Positions 59,978 to 64,000 of a DNA stretch of 64,000 nucleotides are shown in pieces. How positions within the stretch are numbered: the first letter of the stretch is position 1; each line of letters starts with the position of its first letter. Source of the stretch: Halomonas getboli (lineage in GTDB: Bacteria > Pseudomonadota > Gammaproteobacteria > Pseudomonadales > Halomonadaceae); the NCBI RefSeq assembly GCF_023094245.1, contig NZ_JALMEW010000004.1, positions 124,001 through 188,000 of the forward strand. Direction: 5' to 3'. The notes under the pieces were generated by a model. The model had not been told where the DNA came from. It saw nothing but the letters and a program-made list of their open reading frames with translations, and searched no databases. Position numbers and translations under genes: made by a program.

Positions 59978-59993
59978 AGCACTTCCTGGGCCA
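59978..59993 (-). promoter_or_regulatory. Candidate sigma-54 promoter of hcp
   Basis: On the minus strand the sequence reads TGGCCCAGGAAGTGCT, matching TGGCAC-N5-TTGCW with the essential GG (-24) and GC (-12) at the correct 10-nt spacing. The inferred start point is near 59966, about 40 nt before the hcp ATG. Confidence 0.65.
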
Positions 59994-60013
59994 ATGTATA
60001 AATAATTATTAAA

Positions 60014-60026
60014 AATCAGTTTGTTA
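60014..60026 (+). promoter_or_regulatory. IHF-like site upstream of hcp
   Basis: AATCAGTTTGTTA matches the IHF consensus WATCAANNNNTTR at all but one position. It lies in a strongly AT-rich stretch (59995-60060) between the sigma-54-like promoter and the palindromes, where DNA bending would bring an activator to the polymerase. Confidence 0.45.
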
Positions 60027-60060
60027 TAGAATTCATGCCGCACATGGATAAATATACTTA

Positions 60061-60129
60061 GGCAAGATATTGCCCAGACCGAGCAAGAAGTTGCCCAGCG
60101 GGCAAGATCTTGCCCGTCTTGCTCAAGAC
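60061..60129. promoter_or_regulatory. Palindrome array, candidate VasH enhancer
   Basis: Three palindromes occur in a row: GGCAAGATATTGCC (60061-60074), GAGCAAGAAGTTGCCC (60081-60096) and the perfect GGGCAAGATCTTGCCC (60100-60115). Their centres are 21 and 19 bp apart, close to two helix turns each. A fourth related palindrome, GTCTTGCTCAAGAC, is at 60116-60129. They lie about 95-165 bp upstream of the inferred hcp start point. No T-run follows them, so they do not look like terminators. Confidence 0.65.
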
Positions 60130-60152
60130 CACTCAGATCCACCCAGGCCCGC

Positions 60153-61127
60153 TCAGGCCCTTGGCGTGGCGAAAGCCATCACCTCGGCCACGCTGTCATG
60201 CCCCAACGCCAGCTGGAACAGCCGATCGAGCCCCAGAGCCACGCCGCTGCCCGCCGGCATGCCGGCCTCGAGCGCGGCCAGCAGGCGCTCGTCCACGTCG
60301 ACCTCGGGCAGGCCGGCAGCTCGACGGGCGACGTTGTCTTCCTCGAAGCGGGCGCGCTGCTCCGCGGCGTCGGTGAGCTCGTCGTAGCCGTTGGCGAGCT
60401 CCAGGCCGTGGCGGTAGACCTCGAAGCGCGAGGCGACCCACTCGCCGTCTTCGGGGTCGCGATGGCGCCGCGCCAGCGCCGCCTGGCCGGCCGGGTAGTC
60501 CACCACCACGTCGATGCCCTCGCGTCCCAGCTGCGGCTCGATGGTAAGGCTGATCAACAGATCCAGGCAGTCATCGCGCGAGGCCTCGGCAATGTCGAGC
60601 CCGCCGGCCTCAGCGGCCCGGCGACGCAGGGCGTCGAGCGGTTCGCGGAAGGGATCGAGCCCGAGGTGTTCGCGAAACAGCTCGCGGTAGCGGCGGCGAC
60701 GCAACGGGCCGGGATCTTCCGGCAGCGCCCGGCGGATCAGCGCCTCGGTCTCGGCGATCAGGCCCTCCAGGTCGAGGCCCGGGCGATACCACTCCAGCAT
60801 GCTGAACTCGAGGTTGTGGCGCCCGCCCACCTCGCCGTCGCGGAAGCTGCGGGCGATCTGGAAGATCGGCCCGCTGCCGGCGGCCAGCAGCCGCTTCATA
60901 TGGAACTCCGGCGAGGTCTGCAGCCACAGCCGCTCGCGGCCGGCCGGCGTCACGGCCTCGCAGGACAGCGAGGCCAGGTGCACGTCGGTGCTGCCGCCGT
61001 GGCCGAGCACCGGTGTCTCCACCTCCCACACGCCGCGCTCGGCGAAAAAGGCCCGCACCTCAGCCATCAAGCGTGCACGCTCGCGCAGCGTCGCGATCTC
61101 GGCCGTGGGCCGCCAATCAACCGTCAT
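60153..61127 (-). CDS. epmA: EF-P beta-lysine ligase EpmA
   Basis: EpmA (PoxA/GenX) is a class II lysyl-tRNA-synthetase-like enzyme that attaches (R)-beta-lysine to Lys34 of EF-P. The 324-residue product has motif 2-like FQIARSFRDGEVGGRHNLEF, the ELANGYDELTDAAEQRARFE segment and motif 3 GVALGLDRLFQLALG. It lacks the N-terminal anticodon-binding domain of true LysRS. ATG at 61127 has AGGAGA upstream. Its start lies only 21 nt after a hairpin that ends the efp transcript. Confidence 0.94.
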   Translation of the reverse strand: MTVDWRPTAEIATLRERARLMAEVRAFFAERGVWEVETPVLGHGGSTDVHLASLSCEAVTPAGRERLWLQTSPEFHMKRLLAAGSGPIFQIARSFRDGEVGGRHNLEFSMLEWYRPGLDLEGLIAETEALIRRALPEDPGPLRRRRYRELFREHLGLDPFREPLDALRRRAAEAGGLDIAEASRDDCLDLLISLTIEPQLGREGIDVVVDYPAGQAALARRHRDPEDGEWVASRFEVYRHGLELANGYDELTDAAEQRARFEEDNVARRAAGLPEVDVDERLLAALEAGMPAGSGVALGLDRLFQLALGHDSVAEVMAFATPRA

Positions 61128-61148
61128 CGATATGTCTCCTGAAACAAC

Positions 61149-61180
61149 AGAAGGCCACACCCGAGAGAGTGTGGCCTTCT
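61149..61180 (-). terminator. Hairpin between efp and epmA
   Basis: A 12-bp stem (61149-61160 with 61169-61180) with an 8-nt loop is followed on the minus strand by a modestly T-rich stretch (GTTGTTTC). It fits an efp terminator, but it also lies in the untranslated leader of epmA, so epmA expression may depend on read-through or on a promoter in 61181-61327. Confidence 0.6.
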
Positions 61181-61327
61181 AAGGGCGAGGTTCGCCGCGC
61201 TAGCGCCCTCTCCGAGCGACGCTCAGGGAAGGCGGATCCCGGTGAGGCGGCGGAGTTTAGCAGCGCTAAATGAGCAAGCCGATCCGGGATTCAACGCCGC
61301 CTGAGCGAGCGCAGGAAGGGCCCGACA

Positions 61328-61894
61328 TCAAGCGCGGGAGACGTACTCGCCGGTACGCGTATCGACTTTCAAGACTTCGCCCTGGTTGATGAATAGCGGC
61401 ACGCGCACCACGGCGCCGGAGGACAGGGTCGCCGGCTTGGAGCCGCCCTGGGCGGTATCGCCCTTGAGGCCGGGATCGGTCTCGGTGACTTCCAGCTCGA
61501 TGAAGTTCGGCGGGGTCACGGCGATGGCGTTGTCGTTCCACAGGGTCACGGTGTAGACGACCTGCTCCTTGAGCCACTTGTCGGTCTCGCCCAGGGCCTT
61601 CTTCTCCACCGCGTACTGCTCGAAAGAACCGTCGGTCTTCATGAAGTGCCACATGTCACCGTCGGTGTAGAGGTACTCCATGTCCAGCTCGAGCACGTCG
61701 GCGCCTTCCAGCGACTCGCCGGACTTGAAGGTGCGCTCCCAGACGCGGCCGGTCATCAGGTTGCGCAGCTTGACGCGATTGAAGGCCTGGCCCTTGCCCG
61801 GCTTGACGTAATCATTCTCGAGGATGGCGCAGGGGTCACCATCCAGCATGACCTTCAGACCGCCCTTGAATTCGTTGGTAGAATAGTTCGCCAT
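61328..61894 (-). CDS. efp: Elongation factor P
   Basis: EF-P relieves ribosomes stalled at polyproline stretches. The 188-residue product has the KOW-like N-domain with KPGKGQAF, where Lys34 is the modification site, and two OB-fold domains ([39 protein letters not shown]). It is divergent from epmB, which starts 109 bp away on the other strand. The proline-rich proteins encoded in this window (linkers of MutL, TssA, GNAT) illustrate the need for it. Confidence 0.97.
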   Translation of the reverse strand: MANYSTNEFKGGLKVMLDGDPCAILENDYVKPGKGQAFNRVKLRNLMTGRVWERTFKSGESLEGADVLELDMEYLYTDGDMWHFMKTDGSFEQYAVEKKALGETDKWLKEQVVYTVTLWNDNAIAVTPPNFIELEVTETDPGLKGDTAQGGSKPATLSSGAVVRVPLFINQGEVLKVDTRTGEYVSRA

Positions 61895-62002
61895 GATGAT
61901 CGTTCCATATTCCAGCGCGCCGCTGGCCGAGGCCAAGGGCGCGCGCAAGCAAATGACAGTGGCCGAGGGGCAATCCCTCGCTCGCCTCGAAGTGTGCCCC
62001 GC

Positions 62003-63028
62003 ATGATAACCCGAAGCCCGATTCCTTTGCAGTGCCGGCCCGCCGAGCCCGCCCCCGGCGCCTGGCAGGCGCAGCTGGCCGGCGCGATTCGCGACCCGCA
62101 CGAGCTCTGCCGCCGGCTCGGCCTCGCGCCCGACTGGTTGCCCGGCGCCGAGGCCGGCCATCGTCTGTTCGAGGTGCGCGTGCCGGAGGCCTATCTCGCC
62201 CGCATCCGCCCCGGCGACCCGAGCGACCCGCTGCTGCGCCAGGTGCTGCCGCTCGGCGAGGAGGCCGAGGCCGCGCCCGGTTTCGTCGCCGACCCGCTCG
62301 AGGAGGCCGGCCATACCCCGAAGCGCGGGCTGATCCACAAGTACGCCGGCCGGGTGCTGCTGATCGCGAGCCCCGCCTGCGCGGTGAACTGCCGCTACTG
62401 CTTCCGACGCCACTTCCCGTATGAAGAGAACGCGCCCTCGCGGGCCCAGTGGGAGGAGACGCTAGCCTACCTGCGCGACGACGCCTCCATCCACGAGGCG
62501 ATCCTCTCCGGCGGCGACCCGCTGGCGGCCAGCGACCGCCAGCTGGCCTGGCTGGTCGAGCGCCTGGAGGCCATCCCGCACCTCAGGCGGCTGCGGATTC
62601 ACACCCGGCTGCCGGTGGTGATCCCCGACCGCATCGACGGCGCCCTGCTCGACTGGCTCGGCAGCACGCGGCTGCAGAGGGTCATGGTGCTGCATATCAA
62701 CCATGCCCAAGAGATCGACGACGCCGTGGTCGAGGCCTGTCGGCGGCTGCAGGCCGCGGGCGTGACCTTGCTCAACCAGAGCGTGCTGCTGCGCGGGGTC
62801 AACGACGATGTCGACACGCTGGCCGCGCTCTCTGAGCGGCTGTTCGAGGCCGGCATCCTGCCCTACTACCTGCACGTGCTGGACCCGGTCGCCGGCGCCG
62901 CCCACTTCGATATCGACGACGACGCGGCCCGCGCGCTGGTCGCCGAGCTCAGGACGCGACTGCCCGGCTTCCTGATGCCGACCCTGGTGCGCGAGGTGCC
63001 GGGCGAGGCCAGCAAGACGCCGCTATAG
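62003..63028 (+). CDS. epmB: EF-P beta-lysylation protein EpmB
   Basis: EpmB is a radical-SAM lysine 2,3-aminomutase that converts L-lysine to (R)-beta-lysine for EpmA. The 341-residue product has the [13 protein letters not shown] cluster motif (CxxxCxxC), the [17 protein letters not shown] segment and a PLP-binding region near the C-terminus ([14 protein letters not shown]). The frame is open further upstream, antisense to efp; ATG at 62003 gives the family length. With epmA and efp it completes the beta-lysylation set; EpmC, which hydroxylates EF-P, is not in the window. Confidence 0.94.
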   Translation: MITRSPIPLQCRPAEPAPGAWQAQLAGAIRDPHELCRRLGLAPDWLPGAEAGHRLFEVRVPEAYLARIRPGDPSDPLLRQVLPLGEEAEAAPGFVADPLEEAGHTPKRGLIHKYAGRVLLIASPACAVNCRYCFRRHFPYEENAPSRAQWEETLAYLRDDASIHEAILSGGDPLAASDRQLAWLVERLEAIPHLRRLRIHTRLPVVIPDRIDGALLDWLGSTRLQRVMVLHINHAQEIDDAVVEACRRLQAAGVTLLNQSVLLRGVNDDVDTLAALSERLFEAGILPYYLHVLDPVAGAAHFDIDDDAARALVAELRTRLPGFLMPTLVREVPGEASKTPL

Positions 63029-63053
63029 GCGGCACGGAAACGGGAGGCGGCAC

Positions 63054-63116
63054 GGGGTCAGACCCTTAAGCCCCCTTAGGGATTTTGTCCCTAAGGGGGC
63101 TTAAGGGTCTGACCCC
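63054..63116. repeat. Long perfect palindrome, GGGGTCAGACCC family, copy 2
   Basis: Two perfect 29-bp arms (63054-63082 and 63088-63116) flank TTTTG. The outer 17 nt are identical to the element at 15366-15428, the inner part differs in both arms in a complementary way. Like copy 1 it sits about 25 bp after a plus-strand stop (epmB) in a convergent intergenic gap. Confidence 0.8.
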
Positions 63117-63141
63117 ACAGCGGGCTTCCACAGCAGGCTTA

Positions 63142-63177
63142 AAGAAAACCCGAAGGCCTGGGCCTTCGGGTTTTCTT
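63142..63177. terminator. Bidirectional terminator between epmB and leuA
   Basis: A perfect 17-bp stem (63142-63158 with 63161-63177) has A/T-rich outer ends, so both strands show a GC stem followed by TTTTCTT. It lies between convergent epmB and leuA and should end both transcripts. Confidence 0.9.
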
Positions 63178-63192
63178 GTAGCTAGGCGCTGG

Positions 63193-64000
63193 TCAGGCCA
63201 GCGTTTCGGCGGTCACGTTGGCCGCCGGCTCCTCGGTGGAGTGCTTGCGGTTGATCGCGCTCAGCACGCCCTTGATCGAGGCGCTGGTGATGCTCTCGTC
63301 GGTGCCGACGCCAAACACCGCCTCACCGTTGACGCGCACCTCCACATAGGCGATCGCCTCGGCGTCGGCGCCCTGGCCGCGGGAGTGCTCATGGTAGTCG
63401 ATGATCTCGACGTCATGGCCCTCGCTGGCCAGCGCCTTGACGAAGGCCGCCAGCGGACCGTTGCCCTGGCCCTGGATGACGCGGCGCGCCCCCCCCTCCT
63501 CGACGGTGGCGTCGAGGGTCACGGTGGGGCTGTCCGGCTCGGAGGACATGCGATGGCTGATCAGGGCGAAGGGCTCGCGCTGCTCGAGGTACTCGTCGAC
63601 GAAGGCCTGGTAGATCATCTCGGAGGTGATCTCCTTGCCCAGCCGGTCGGCCACTTCCTGCACCACCTGGCTGAACTCGATCGACAGGCGGCGCGGCAGC
63701 TCGATGCCGTGCTCCTGCTCGAGGAGGTAGGAGACGCCGCCCTTGCCGGACTGGCTGTTGACGCGGATCACCGCCTCGTAGCTGCGGCCCACGTCGAGCG
63801 GGTCGATCGGCAGGTAGGGTACCGCCCAGACGGCATCCGGGTTCTCGCGGCGCTCGGCCATGCCCTTCTTGATGGCGTCCTGGTGGGAGCCGGAGAAGGC
63901 GGTGAACACCAGGTCGCCGACGTAGGGATGACGCGGGTGCACCGGCAGCTGGTTGCAGTACTCCACCTCGCGCATGATCGGCGTGATGTTGGAGAAGTCG
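63193..64000 (-). CDS. leuA: 2-isopropylmalate synthase, 5' part beyond window
   Basis: LeuA condenses acetyl-CoA with 2-oxoisovalerate, the first step of leucine synthesis. The visible C-terminal 268 residues are of the long LeuA type: [37 protein letters not shown] and [19 protein letters not shown] from the catalytic-accessory region. The LeuA dimer regulatory domain follows ([32 protein letters not shown]), where leucine acts as feedback inhibitor. The frame continues to the window edge without a start. Confidence 0.96.
   Translation of the reverse strand, partial: DFSNITPIMREVEYCNQLPVHPRHPYVGDLVFTAFSGSHQDAIKKGMAERRENPDAVWAVPYLPIDPLDVGRSYEAVIRVNSQSGKGGVSYLLEQEHGIELPRRLSIEFSQVVQEVADRLGKEITSEMIYQAFVDEYLEQREPFALISHRMSSEPDSPTVTLDATVEEGGARRVIQGQGNGPLAAFVKALASEGHDVEIIDYHEHSRGQGADAEAIAYVEVRVNGEAVFGVGTDESITSASIKGVLSAINRKHSTEEPAANVTAETLA

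Noticed and set aside
60061..60129. Palindrome cluster as the epmA transcription terminator
   Set aside because: None of the palindromes is followed by a T-run on the minus strand, and three evenly spaced related sites fit protein binding better.

Overview
This window is GC-rich, gene-dense DNA from a gammaproteobacterium. Its housekeeping backbone has the gene order and protein signatures I associate with Halomonadaceae (Halomonas-like); that placement is an inference, since no 16S gene lies in the window. The left part (about 1-19.1 kb) is the conserved cell-envelope/RNA neighbourhood: nnr-tsaE-amiB-mutL-miaA-hfq-hflX-hflK-hflC-hisZ-purA on the minus strand, then queG, orn, rsgA, a rhodanese-type sulfurtransferase and psd. 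The right end (60.1-64 kb) holds epmA, efp and epmB, which make and modify elongation factor P, and the 3' part of leuA. In E. coli most of these genes lie in the same chromosomal region, so the material between psd and epmA looks like an insertion into an ancestral neighbourhood.

That inserted material (about 19.2-60.1 kb) is a complete type VI secretion system (T6SS), entirely on the minus strand. The main cluster runs tssB-tssC-tssE-tssF-tssG-tagH-tssJ-tssK-tssL-clpV(tssH)-vasH-vasI-tssA-tssM-GNAT-PAAR-vgrG, close to collinear with the Vibrio cholerae large T6SS cluster. It continues into a first cargo module: a DUF4123 adaptor, a 1157-residue VasX-like membrane-active effector, and a DUF6708-type membrane protein that is the likely immunity factor. 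A second, auxiliary operon lies upstream: hcp-vgrG2-DUF4123-LysM effector (1153 aa) followed by four tandem exported Sel1-repeat proteins and the frameshifted stump of a fifth. All thirteen core tss components are present; hcp occurs only in the auxiliary operon.

The regulatory logic is partly readable. The main cluster encodes VasH, a sigma-54 activator. Upstream of hcp there is a sigma-54-like -24/-12 element, an IHF-like site and three helically spaced palindromes related to GGGCAAGATCTTGCCC. Together these form a candidate VasH-responsive enhancer-promoter.

The most interesting items are: (i) the LysM effector with a tandem array of predicted periplasmic Sel1 immunity proteins whose 5' halves are nearly identical while their 3' halves diverge; (ii) a T9/G6/G11 homopolymer cluster inside the DUF6708 gene, a possible phase-variation switch; (iii) the hcp control region; (iv) two long perfect palindromes (GGGGTCAGACCC family) at convergent gene ends whose differing inner stems are both kept complementary.
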